Both the position numbers and the translations under genes were made by a program. 64,000 bases of DNA. Source: Paenibacillus flagellatus (lineage in GTDB: Bacteria; Bacillota; Bacilli; Paenibacillales; NBRC-103111). The stretch covers positions 434,001-498,000 of the forward strand of contig NZ_QJVJ01000002.1 in assembly GCF_003217775.1 (NCBI RefSeq). Direction: 5' to 3'. The notes under the pieces are model-generated. The model was not told where the DNA came from and did no database searches. It saw nothing but the letters and a program-made list of their open reading frames with translations. Position 1 is the stretch's first letter. Each line of letters begins with the position of its first letter. Shown one piece after another: positions 18,550-25,965 of the stretch.

Positions 18550-18730
18550 TTGGACTGTATCCAATGGAATGGATCAGCTACGCCCCTTAGGAGGCGATAC
18601 ATTGGAATCGATCCAATAGAACCGACTCCAAAGCAGCCGATCCGGCCCATCCCCGATTAATCCGATGGATGAAATCCAACGGGCGGCGGCTTCCGCTTCT
18701 TTCGAGTTTTGCCTGTTGGATGAAATCCAA
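18550..18730. repeat. Array of TTGGA-N5-TCCAA palindromes in a 400-base non-coding stretch
   Basis: TTGGACTGTATCCAA (18550-18564), TTGGAATCGATCCAA (18602-18616), a one-mismatch copy ATGGATGAAATCCAA (18664-18678) and TTGGATGAAATCCAA (18716-18730) lie in 181 bases. The first and second, and the third and fourth, are each 52 bases apart. The whole gap from 18442 to 18835 shows no supported gene. Small frames on either strand merely translate these repeats. It looks like part of a dispersed intergenic repeat family, but copies elsewhere cannot be checked here. Confidence 0.55.
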
Positions 18731-18835
18731 TCGGAAGTGCTGAGGAGCCGACTTCCGCCCGAAGCCGGTAAGCGGCATCGGCCCACGGATCGACGACACG
18801 AGGAAAGTCGTCTCCTAAAAATGACGAACACCCCG

Positions 18836-18873
18836 TTGACTAAAACAATATAATTAACTAAAATGTCTGTTAA
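18836..18873 (+). promoter_or_regulatory. Sigma-A promoter with inverted-repeat operator
   Basis: TTGACT (18836-18841), a 17-base spacer and TAAAAT (18859-18864) form a good sigma-A promoter. TTAAC-N10-GTTAA (18854-18873) overlaps the -10 and start point, a layout typical of a repressor site. Confidence 0.7.
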
Positions 18874-18898
18874 GTGACGAAAAAGGGAGAGACGCATC

Positions 18899-19441
18899 AT
18901 GCATATCGCCATTTTGGCCGGAAGCAACAAAGCCGCTTCGACCAGCACGAAGCTGTGCCGATATATCGAGACGATTTTGAAAGGGCAGGGGCACGACACG
19001 ACGCTGTTCGATCTACATAAGCGCCCCGTTCCGCTGTTTTCGCCGGACAACCGCAATCCCGCCGACGACAACCTCGCCTCGCTGAAGAGGACGATGCTCC
19101 AGGCGGACGCGATCGTGCTCGCCACCCCCGACTATCACGGGAGCGTGTCCGGGACGATGAAAAACGCGCTCGACCATCTCGGCTTCGACCATTTCGACGG
19201 GAAAACGGTGCTGTCGGTCTGCTCGACCGGAGGCGCCGTCGGCATGAGCCCGCTCATGCAGCTTCAGCAAATCGTCCGCACGCTGCACGGCATCAATTGC
19301 CCCGAGTGGATTTCGATCGGCGGCGACTTCCGCGAGTTCGACGCCGAAGGCGTCCCCGTCTCGGCGGCGGTCCAAGAGCGGACCGTCCGGGCCGTGAGCT
19401 ATTTTGTCCGGATGGCGAGCGCGCTTCGCCAGCCGCAATAA
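18899..19441 (+). CDS. NADPH-dependent FMN reductase family protein
   Basis: Flavodoxin-fold oxidoreductase of 180 residues that probably reduces FMN, quinones or azo compounds with NAD(P)H. It starts MHIAILAGSNKAASTSTKLCRYIE, the phosphate-binding loop of the family (GSxRxxSxxxxL). It also has the DAIVLATPDYHGSVSGTMKNALDHL segment, in which the Y-H/N-G-S motif contacts FMN. The ATG at 18899 follows AAAAGGGAGA. The gene has its own promoter and terminator and so is monocistronic. The palindrome over its promoter suggests a stress-responsive repressor, with no regulator gene adjacent. Confidence 0.88.
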   Translation: MHIAILAGSNKAASTSTKLCRYIETILKGQGHDTTLFDLHKRPVPLFSPDNRNPADDNLASLKRTMLQADAIVLATPDYHGSVSGTMKNALDHLGFDHFDGKTVLSVCSTGGAVGMSPLMQLQQIVRTLHGINCPEWISIGGDFREFDAEGVPVSAAVQERTVRAVSYFVRMASALRQPQ

Positions 19442-19444
19442 AAC

Positions 19445-19475
19445 GAAAGCCGCATCCGCGAAGGAGGCGGCTTTT
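19445..19475 (+). terminator. Rho-independent terminator
   Basis: GAAAGCCGC and GCGGCTTTTC form the stem, with an inner TCC/GGA pair, directly after the FMN reductase gene. Confidence 0.8.
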
Positions 19476-19493
19476 CGTCGCTGAACGGACGAA

Positions 19494-19520
19494 AAACCCG
19501 TTCCGGCGAGAACGGGTTTG
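19494..19520 (-). terminator. Rho-independent terminator for the TM2-type gene
   Basis: AAACCCGTTC and GAACGGGTTT form a 10-bp stem around CGGCGA. On the minus strand it is followed by TTTTTCG. Confidence 0.8.
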
Positions 19521-19546
19521 CATGAATGGACCGGACCGGCCGGGCG

Positions 19547-20119
19547 TTATGGCTGCTTTTTCCGAAATTCCTTCATGAACAGGAATGCGCCCGCGACGAG
19601 CAGGATGGCGCCTCCCAACGCGGTGTTGACCGTAAACAATCCGTCCCACCAGCCGCCGAACGCCGACAGCGAGCAAAAGAAGACGACGACGCCGATGAAG
19701 CCGAGCAGCAGGTTGCCGCCGTTGCTGTTGTACGGATACGCGTTCGGATCCGGATACGGGAAGCCGTGCCGGATCGCCCGATTGACCGCATCGGTTTGAT
19801 GCAGCGCGTCGAACACGTTGTAAAAGTACAGCACCGGAATGAGCAGCGAGAGCAGCGTAACGGGCAGCACCTTGAATTCGGCGGGGCCGCTCGCGAAGAA
19901 GACGATCGCCACGATATTAAGCACGAGCAGCAGCATGACGGACATGCCGCGGACGACGGCGCCGACGTACATTTGTCCGGTTCCCGGTATGAACATCGAT
20001 AGCAGGACGGCTAGAGCTTTGCTCTTCGGCTTCATGCCGTCGACGGGAACGTGAAGCGGGTTGCGGCCGTCGGCGTAGTCCGGATGCGGCGGTCGCGACT
20101 CGAAAAAGTTGTCGTTCAT
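19547..20119 (-). CDS. TM2-domain-like membrane protein, function unknown
   Basis: Integral membrane protein of 190 residues. After a hydrophilic N terminus comes KPKSKALAVLLSMFIPGTGQMYVGAVVRGMSVMLLLVLN, the TM2-type hairpin with the conserved P-G-x-G-x-x-Y. Two or three further membrane segments follow, including the C-terminal LGGAILLVAGAFLFM. The start at 20119 follows GAAGGAAG on the minus strand. No neighbour points to a process. Similar proteins are common in Bacillales and uncharacterised. Confidence 0.75.
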   Translation of the reverse strand: MNDNFFESRPPHPDYADGRNPLHVPVDGMKPKSKALAVLLSMFIPGTGQMYVGAVVRGMSVMLLLVLNIVAIVFFASGPAEFKVLPVTLLSLLIPVLYFYNVFDALHQTDAVNRAIRHGFPYPDPNAYPYNSNGGNLLLGFIGVVVFFCSLSAFGGWWDGLFTVNTALGGAILLVAGAFLFMKEFRKKQP

Positions 20120-20298
20120 CGATACTTCCTTCTTTCCCTCGAATCTGTTAGCTTCAGCATACCCGGATCGGACGCGCGCGAAAACCGACCGGGGGCGGTA
20201 TCGGGACTGGACCTAAGTCGGGCGTCCCGGCGCTTCCCGGCTTGCCGCGACAACAATCCGCCCCGCGGCTCGGCCGCTTGACGGATTGTCTGCTCGCC

Positions 20299-21477
20299 CT
20301 ATTGGTAGTCCACGCCGGGCGTATACGTGTTGACCGCGTTCCAGAGCAGGAACGAATCGATGCCGTTGTCCTTCAACGCGCGAATTTGCTCCTCCACCTC
20401 GCGCTTGCCGTACTTGATATATCCTTGCACCCACGAAGCGGTAAAGTCCTGCAGCCACGGACGCACGATCGGCTTGTAGTCGCCCAGCGGCTCGAGCTTT
20501 TTCTTGGTGTCCGCCATCGAGCCGTTAATCGTGGCGTACGGCGCGGCATCCGGCACCTTGGAGCCGAACCAGCCGGGGCCGTAGTGGCTCGGATACACCA
20601 TCGGGGAAATGACGTCGACGGACTTCGAAATTTTCTCGAAATCTTGGCCGATCCCTTCGGCGGCCGGAACGGAGGCGGCATAGCCGAATATGTCGACCGA
20701 GACGCGCACGCCGAGCGGAGAAAGCTTCTCCCGCGCATAGCTGACGAAGTCGGCGACCGCGTCGATGCGCGTCCGGTCGTCCTTCGCGTAAGTGAGCACG
20801 TCGGCCCGCTTCTCGAACCCTTCGGGAAACCGGACGTAATCGAACTGGATTTCCTTGAAGCCGGCCTTCGCCGCTTCCTTCGCGACCGCGACGTTGTACT
20901 CCCACACTTCCTTGCTGTACGGATTGACGAAGCTGTCCGGCGGGTTTTTGCCGTTATTCCACAGCGTGCCGTCGGGATTCCGGAACGACAGCTCCGGCCG
21001 TTTGCCCGCCAGCACCGTATCCTTGAAGACGACGATGCGCGCGATCGGATAGACGTCGTGCTCCCGAAGCGTCGACATGAGCGCCGGCATGTCGGCGATT
21101 ATTTTTTTCGTCGTGTCCATCGCGGCGAGCTCGGCATTGCCCGTATCGTACGTAATGTAGCCGAAATCGTCCTTGACGTCGATGACGAGCGCATTCAGCT
21201 CGGTGTCGTCCAGCAGCTTCAGCAGCGTCTGCAAGCGGGAGCCGCCGGCGCTGTGGGCGGTCGCGTAGACGCCTTTGACGATCGGCGCGTCCGGCTGCGG
21301 GTCGACCTTCGCGAACGTTCCGTCCGCGGCCGCGGCCGTCCCTCCGCCCGTTTCCGTCTGCGCGACCGCTTGTCCCGACGCGAGCGCGGCCTGCAGCAGC
21401 TGTTCCGGAGGGACGTCCGCCGGCCCTCCCGAAGCGTTTCCCCATACCATTAACCATGCGGCGAGCAACAGTTCCAT
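20299..21477 (-). CDS. Putative glycoside hydrolase, DUF4015 family
   Basis: A 392-residue protein with a short hydrophobic N terminus (MELLLAAWLMVWG), so probably exported or anchored. Its body has the TIM-barrel landmarks of DUF4015: KGVYATAHSAGG, LNALVIDVKDDFGYITYDT, PIARIVVFKD, GFKEIQFDYVRFP, VRVSVDIFGYAAS and ISPMVYPSHYGPGWFG. The acidic residues in VIDVKDD and FDYVRFPE are candidates for catalysis. The ATG at 21477 is chosen for the GAGGAG 5 bases upstream. A TTG at 21528 lacks a ribosome site. A TATAAT box on the minus strand near 21533-21540 is probably its promoter. The substrate is unknown. Confidence 0.82.
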   Translation of the reverse strand: MELLLAAWLMVWGNASGGPADVPPEQLLQAALASGQAVAQTETGGGTAAAADGTFAKVDPQPDAPIVKGVYATAHSAGGSRLQTLLKLLDDTELNALVIDVKDDFGYITYDTGNAELAAMDTTKKIIADMPALMSTLREHDVYPIARIVVFKDTVLAGKRPELSFRNPDGTLWNNGKNPPDSFVNPYSKEVWEYNVAVAKEAAKAGFKEIQFDYVRFPEGFEKRADVLTYAKDDRTRIDAVADFVSYAREKLSPLGVRVSVDIFGYAASVPAAEGIGQDFEKISKSVDVISPMVYPSHYGPGWFGSKVPDAAPYATINGSMADTKKKLEPLGDYKPIVRPWLQDFTASWVQGYIKYGKREVEEQIRALKDNGIDSFLLWNAVNTYTPGVDYQ

Positions 21478-21583
21478 GGTTTCTCCTCTTCTCCCATGAT
21501 CGACTATTTCATCCTTATGCGATTGCAAGCTTCATTATAAGGGAACGAAAAGGGGAAGCACAGAGGAAGTTTGTAGGATTTTG

Positions 21584-21613
21584 TTGAAAGGCGGCGGCCC
21601 GATCGAGTAGGAT
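21584..21613 (+). promoter_or_regulatory. Sigma-A-like promoter of the MFS gene
   Basis: TTGAAA (21584-21589), an 18-base spacer and TAGGAT (21608-21613), 50 bases before the start codon. It faces away from the DUF4015 promoter. Confidence 0.5.
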
Positions 21614-21662
21614 TAAGGGGTGCCATCCTACGAGCATCGGCACCCGGAAGAGGACGACGGAC

Positions 21663-22832
21663 ATGAACAAGCAATTGGTCGCGGTTAAAGCCGCTTTATT
21701 CTCCTTTTATGCGCTACAGGCGGTTCTTTTGCCCTACTTGCCTATCTATTTCGAAATGAAAGGCTATACGCCGTTCCAGATCGGCTGGCTGATGAACGTA
21801 GGTCCGTTCGTGGCCATGTTCGCCCAGCCGGTATGGGGGTATTTGAGCGATAAAACGAATACGATCAAGCGGATCGTCGCCCTGCTCTGGCTGCTGACGA
21901 TCGCGTCGAGCGTCGGCCTGTTTCTGTCCGGCACGTTCGGCGTCGCGTTCTGGTTCGTTATGCTGCTTTACTTTTTCATGTACCCTTCGATTCCGCTGCT
22001 CGACAGCTTGACGATGAAATCGATTCAAGGGACCGGCCGATCGTACGGCTCGGTCCGGACGTGGGGCTCGGCCGGCTTCACCGCCGTCGCGCTGCTGTCC
22101 GGCTATATGCTGGCTTGGATCGGCGGCATCGAGCGGATGGGGACGTTGTTCTGGTCGCTGTGGATCGTCCCGTTCGCCGCGCTGACGATGCTGCGCGACG
22201 AGCCGTCCAAAGGGACGGGAAGCGGAGCGGCGCCCGTGAACGTTCGCGATATCGGTACGCTGTTCCGCAGCGGTACGTTTCTTTGGTTTCTCGCCATGGT
22301 CATGCTCGTCTCGATTCCGCACCGGATGAACGACGTGCTGTTCACGCTCCACTTATCCGATCTCGGGGCGCCGAGCGCCTGGTTCGGTCTCGCCTGGGCG
22401 ATCGCCTCGCTGAGCGAAATTCCCGCCTTCGCGCTGCTGGGCCGGAAGTTGTACAAATATCACGAGCTCGCCGTCCTTGCGCTGACCGCGCTCTTGTACG
22501 CGGTCCGCTGGCTCGCCTACGCGTGGATCGACGATCCCGCCGTGCTGATCGCGCTGCAAGCTTCGCACAGCATCACTTACGCGCTGTTCTGGATGGCGAC
22601 GATCCAATACGTCGTCCGGCTCGTGCCGGAGGAGATGGGCTCGACCGGACAGGCGATCATCTCCGCCGTCTTCCTCGGCTTGGCCGGCCTGATCGGCGGC
22701 ATCGCCGGAGGCTGGCTGAACCAGGAATGGGGAGGCGCCGGCATGTACGCGTTCGGCGCGGCGCTGTCCGCGGCCGCGGCGGTGCTGCTGCTCGTCACCC
22801 GCCAATACCGGAGAAAGCGCGGATTGGACTGA
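21663..22832 (+). CDS. MFS transporter (MFS_1-like, LacY-type fold)
   Basis: Twelve-segment major facilitator of 389 residues. It starts MNKQLVAVKAALFSFYALQAVLLPYLPIYFEMKGYTPFQIGWLM and carries the loop 2-3 motif WGYLSDKTNTIKR and GRSYGSVRTWGSAGF, both typical of the nucleoside/sugar-proton symporter-like MFS_1_like group. The second half begins near LFRSGTFLWFLAMVMLVSIPHRMNDVLF. It is transcribed alone between a divergent gene and a terminator. The substrate is unknown. Confidence 0.85.
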   Translation: MNKQLVAVKAALFSFYALQAVLLPYLPIYFEMKGYTPFQIGWLMNVGPFVAMFAQPVWGYLSDKTNTIKRIVALLWLLTIASSVGLFLSGTFGVAFWFVMLLYFFMYPSIPLLDSLTMKSIQGTGRSYGSVRTWGSAGFTAVALLSGYMLAWIGGIERMGTLFWSLWIVPFAALTMLRDEPSKGTGSGAAPVNVRDIGTLFRSGTFLWFLAMVMLVSIPHRMNDVLFTLHLSDLGAPSAWFGLAWAIASLSEIPAFALLGRKLYKYHELAVLALTALLYAVRWLAYAWIDDPAVLIALQASHSITYALFWMATIQYVVRLVPEEMGSTGQAIISAVFLGLAGLIGGIAGGWLNQEWGGAGMYAFGAALSAAAAVLLLVTRQYRRKRGLD

Positions 22833-22837
22833 AAGCG

Positions 22838-22878
22838 AAAAAAAGACGCCGTCTCCTAATGGAGAAGGGCGTCTTTTT
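22838..22878. terminator. Bidirectional terminator that overlaps a gene end
   Basis: AAAAAGACGCC and GGCGTCTTTTT with an inner TCTCC/GGAGA stem. The last codons and TAG of the minus-strand small gene lie inside the hairpin. Confidence 0.85.
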
Positions 22879-23044
22879 GATATTCGGAAATGCTGTGTTT
22901 CACGATATCCAACGCATCTTCCTGCTCCAGCGCCTCGAGCCCGTATCGGAGCACGATGTCGATGTCCAGCTCGGAAGATTTTAAGCAGGGGTACATGTCC
23001 GGCGTTAATTTCATGACAATCCTGGATAATTTGACCGTTTCCAT
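22856..23044 (-). CDS. Small protein of unknown function
   Basis: A 62-residue soluble protein, METVKLSRIVMKLTPDMYPC..., predicted mainly helical and acidic near the C terminus (EALEQEDALDIVKH). I do not recognise a family. Coding support comes from a clear ribosome site (GGAAAGG, 8 bases before the ATG at 23044). ATG at 23050 and GTG at 23053 are less well placed. The stop codon lies in the loop of the shared terminator, so coding and termination signals overlap. It is alone on its transcript. Confidence 0.6.
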   Translation of the reverse strand: METVKLSRIVMKLTPDMYPCLKSSELDIDIVLRYGLEALEQEDALDIVKHSISEYQKDALLH

Positions 23045-23231
23045 GTGCATCACCTTTCCGCGCGTTTTTCGAATCGGTCTTGCGACGATCGGGAAACTAG
23101 ACGAAAAGATATTCCCAGTTGAGCGTTCAAACCAGAACCTATGAAATTACAAGTCCATTATATCACATTCCGGGCCGGATCGGTTCGATTTATCCAATAT
23201 TTTCAAAACCCAATTTTGGCACGAGCCGCAA

Positions 23232-24062
23232 TCATTTGAGCTTGCGAAATTCGCCGATTACTTCCACCGTCTCGACGATGTTGACGAACGCCCTCGGATC
23301 GGTTTCTTTGACGATTTTGCGCAGCTCGGCCAGCTCGTAGCGGGTCGTTACCGTCATGAGCATATGGTGAGGGTTCTGGCTGTAGGCGCCTTCGGTCTGG
23401 ATGAGCGTTACCCCTCGCGGGAGAAGGAGAAGACGCTGCCTCATTTCGTTTTTCGCCTGCGTGACGATGAACGCCGTCACTTTGATATGGCGGATATGGA
23501 TCATGTCGACGATTTTGCCCGTGACGAATATCGAAAGCATCGAGCGGAGCGCCAAATCCCAATTCAGCACGTACCCGAGCGCCAGTATGACGGCGCCGTT
23601 CAAGCCGAACAGCATCGAGCCGAGAGGGAAGTCGCGGCGACGCGTCAATATCGAACCGACGATGTCGAAGCCTCCGGACGATCCGCCGAACCGGAGCGAC
23701 AAGCCCGAGCCGAGGCCGATCAGCAGCCCGCCGAACACCGCCCCGAGAATCGGATCGGAATTGATCGATCGGACCGGAACGAGCTGCATGAACCAAGTCG
23801 TGAACAGGACCGACGCGACGCTGAGCACGATGAACCGGCGGCCGATGACGATCAGCCCCCAGACGAGAATCGGCAAATTGATCAGGAAATAGAGGATGCC
23901 GATATTCCAGCCGGTAAAATAGCCGATCATCATCGAGATGCCGGACAATCCTCCGCTCAGCAGCTGATGCGGGACGAGAAACAGATTAAACCCGGCGGCG
24001 ATCAAGAGCGCCCCGAGCGCGATCACCGCGAAATCGACCAAATCGCGTGGTCGGATCATCAT
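23232..24062 (-). CDS. YitT family membrane protein (DUF2179 C terminus)
   Basis: Inner membrane protein of 276 residues with five or six membrane segments and a cytoplasmic DUF2179 domain. Family marks are GFNLFLVPHQLLSGGLSGISMM, GLSLRFGGSSGGFDIVGSIL and the C-terminal IQTEGAYSQNPHHMLMTVTTRYELAELRKIVKETDPRAFVNI. YitT relatives are abundant in spore formers. Their transport role is not settled. The start is the ATG at 24062 behind GGAGGG. It is followed by about 175 bases with no evident gene before the small protein upstream of it on the map. Confidence 0.9.
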   Translation of the reverse strand: MMIRPRDLVDFAVIALGALLIAAGFNLFLVPHQLLSGGLSGISMMIGYFTGWNIGILYFLINLPILVWGLIVIGRRFIVLSVASVLFTTWFMQLVPVRSINSDPILGAVFGGLLIGLGSGLSLRFGGSSGGFDIVGSILTRRRDFPLGSMLFGLNGAVILALGYVLNWDLALRSMLSIFVTGKIVDMIHIRHIKVTAFIVTQAKNEMRQRLLLLPRGVTLIQTEGAYSQNPHHMLMTVTTRYELAELRKIVKETDPRAFVNIVETVEVIGEFRKLK

Positions 24063-24167
24063 CGCATTCCCTCCGTTTCGGTAACAGTGTTCCACAAGGG
24101 AGCCCGGCGCAAACCCGGAGGAAGGCCGCCCGCGTCCGCGAGCCGGATCGGGGCGATCAAAAGGCGA

Positions 24168-24196
24168 AAAGTCCCGGCCTTCGGGGACGGGACTCT
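24168..24196 (-). terminator. Rho-independent terminator for the DUF4178-DUF4247 operon
   Basis: AGTCCCG and CGGGACT form the stem. On the minus strand it is followed by TTTTCG. Confidence 0.7.
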
Positions 24197-24206
24197 CGTG
24201 CGTTCG

Positions 24207-25028
24207 CTATCTTTTTTTGCTGCTGAAGCTGCCGGATCGGCTCGACGTTTTCGGCTTGGAAGACGATTTCGTCGACGGCGTCGACCCGTCGTTTTTGCGG
24301 ACGCTGCCGGAGCTCGACGTCGACCAGCTGCCGCTCGATTTGCTCGATCCGGAAGAGCCGGAGGACGAGGAGGACGAGGAGGAGCTGCCGGTACTTGTCG
24401 ACGACTTCCCGGATGACGAGCCGGACGAAGCGCTGCCGGACGACGAGCCGGTCGACGGCGTCGTTCCTTTGGAGCTGAACGATCCGGTCCGGTCGGTCGT
24501 CGTCGGCTTCTTCTCGTCGGTTGACGACGAAGACCCGGGACTGGCGCTCTTGCTCGGCACGGCGGTCGAGTACCCTTTGTACGGGTTCGAATATTTCTTG
24601 TAGCTCTTATCCCACCAATCCCCGCCGAATATCGACTGGACGAGCGTCGCGGTCAAATACCCTTCGAGAAAGGACGAGTCGTAATGCGATTTCGCGTACT
24701 CGATCGAATCGATCTCGATGAGCGTATTCGCCGCGTTCTCGGGGTTTTTCTGAAGATTGACGATCCGGTTGTCGTAGATCAGGAACATTTGATCCGGATC
24801 TTCCTTGCTCGTTTCCTGCGGCTTTTCCTGAGCGGCCAGCTCGCCTGCCACCTCGGGAACGGTTTTGCCTTCGGCCTCGTACACTTTGGCCGTCGTCTTG
24901 CCTTTGCCGTCCGCGCTGACGAGCGGATACGTATCTTTCACGTAGTTGGCCGCGTTGGCGCAGCCCGACATCAAGGCGACGACGAGCAGCATGCATATCC
25001 AGGCCGTCCAGCGGTTCCAACGTTTCAT
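24207..25028 (-). CDS. DUF4247 family lipoprotein with a Ser/Gly/Lys-rich tail
   Basis: Exported lipoprotein of 273 residues. The signal ends ALMSGC with lipidated Cys 23. The globular part (residues 25-150) has the DUF4247 features VPEVAGELAAQEKP, MFLIYDNRIVNLQKNP and the end block SIFGGDWWDKSYKKY. The last 110 residues are low complexity, dominated by Ser, Gly and Thr with basic ends (SRSGSFSSKKR), which could contact the wall or membrane. It starts 16 bases after the DUF4178 gene, with GGAGTGA upstream. DUF4247 and DUF4178 genes recur as neighbours in Bacillales, but their role is not established. Confidence 0.82.
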   Translation of the reverse strand: MKRWNRWTAWICMLLVVALMSGCANAANYVKDTYPLVSADGKGKTTAKVYEAEGKTVPEVAGELAAQEKPQETSKEDPDQMFLIYDNRIVNLQKNPENAANTLIEIDSIEYAKSHYDSSFLEGYLTATLVQSIFGGDWWDKSYKKYSNPYKGYSTAVPSKSASPGSSSSTDEKKPTTTDRTGSFSSKGTTPSTGSSSGSASSGSSSGKSSTSTGSSSSSSSSSGSSGSSKSSGSWSTSSSGSVRKNDGSTPSTKSSSKPKTSSRSGSFSSKKR

Positions 25029-25044
25029 GCACGCTCACTCCGCT

Positions 25045-25587
25045 CTATGGTTTGGATTTCATGATCTTCACTTCGCCGGACGGGATGCGCGTTCCTTCCA
25101 TGGCGATAAATTTTCCGTCCTGCCATTGCAGGAAAAAATGCCGGGTCTGGTCGGCGAAATAACGCCACACCATCACCTGATCGCCGCTGCGGAAATCGGT
25201 GTTGCCCTGCGTCTGCGTCCGGTCGGTACGGTGATGCTCGAGCTCGTAGGTGACGTTGCCGTCAACGTCGAGACGGGTCGGGACGTCGCTCGGATCGTCC
25301 AAGCCGCCTTCGAGAAAACGGCACATGAAGCAGTCGTAGCTCCGTCCCTTTTCCACAAGAAGACAGTGAATGTCCCGTCCGCTCTGCAAATAATAAGCGT
25401 ACCGGTGAGGCGCGTATCCCGGGTCGGAATAAGCGACTTTGCCGGATATGACGTATTCTTCCAGATCCACCTGCGCGATATCGCCTACGGAGGCGCCCTC
25501 CAGCGGATGAATCGTCGATTGCGGGGACGGCTGCTGCGGTTCCTTGCGGCTGCGGATAATATTGCCGATTCGTTTGAAAATGGACAT
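25045..25587 (-). CDS. DUF4178 domain protein
   Basis: Soluble protein of 180 residues with MSIFKRIGNIIRSRKEP at the start and a beta-rich DUF4178 body. That body includes GDIAQVDLEEYVISGKVAYSDPGYAPHRYAYYLQSG and HFFLQWQDGKFIAMEGTRIPSGEVKIMKSKP. The ATG at 25587 has GGAGAG 7 bases upstream. The frame extends upstream to 25608 but without a ribosome site. It is the first gene of a two-gene operon with the DUF4247 lipoprotein. Function is unknown. Confidence 0.8.
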   Translation of the reverse strand: MSIFKRIGNIIRSRKEPQQPSPQSTIHPLEGASVGDIAQVDLEEYVISGKVAYSDPGYAPHRYAYYLQSGRDIHCLLVEKGRSYDCFMCRFLEGGLDDPSDVPTRLDVDGNVTYELEHHRTDRTQTQGNTDFRSGDQVMVWRYFADQTRHFFLQWQDGKFIAMEGTRIPSGEVKIMKSKP

Positions 25588-25740
25588 GTCATTCTCTCCT
25601 TTGGACACGAACGTCGCTTCATCGAGCTCTTTATCACTAAGTTATACGGCGGCGGGCCCGTTTGGTTTCGCGAATGTTGCCGTTCGTTCGATTCGTTCGG
25701 GAAGCTCGGCTGAAAAAGCTGGAAATCGGATATCGCATTG

Positions 25741-25965
25741 TGATACAATATAAAAGATATTCTTAAGTACGGCTGCGTTTGGATGAGTAGGCGATGGTTC
25801 CCCGCTCATACCTTTTTCTGGTCAAGAGATCCGCATATGATCCCGTATGAAACGGGTTAGAGGAAAGAGATACTAAACCATCGGATAGAAAAAGTCGCAC
25901 TTAAGGGTAAATCCAAAAACAGCAGGGTTCCAGACGATACCCTAGGTAAAAGGAGTAGAAACAAT
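25741..25965 (+). promoter_or_regulatory. cshA promoter and long 5' leader
   Basis: TGATACAAT at 25741-25749 is an extended -10, giving a start near 25757 and a leader of about 210 bases. The leader holds a possible 25-codon open frame (ATG 25783 to TAG 25860, MSRRWFPAHTFFWSRDPHM...). A hairpin CCCGT/ACGGG at 25842-25856 lies at its end, and an AGGGT/ACCCT hairpin lies before the ribosome site AAAAGGAG. Long leaders are common in cold-regulated RNA helicase genes. The gap from 25588 to 25740 shows nothing else. Confidence 0.55.

Noticed and set aside
18550-18730. Palindrome array considered as a CRISPR
   Set aside because: The repeats are only 15 bases, imperfect and irregularly spaced, with no cas genes.
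18339-19125. Small minus-strand frames in the palindrome-rich gap
   Set aside because: They mainly translate the repeated TTGGA/TCCAA units, lack good ribosome sites and overlap the promoter of the FMN reductase gene.
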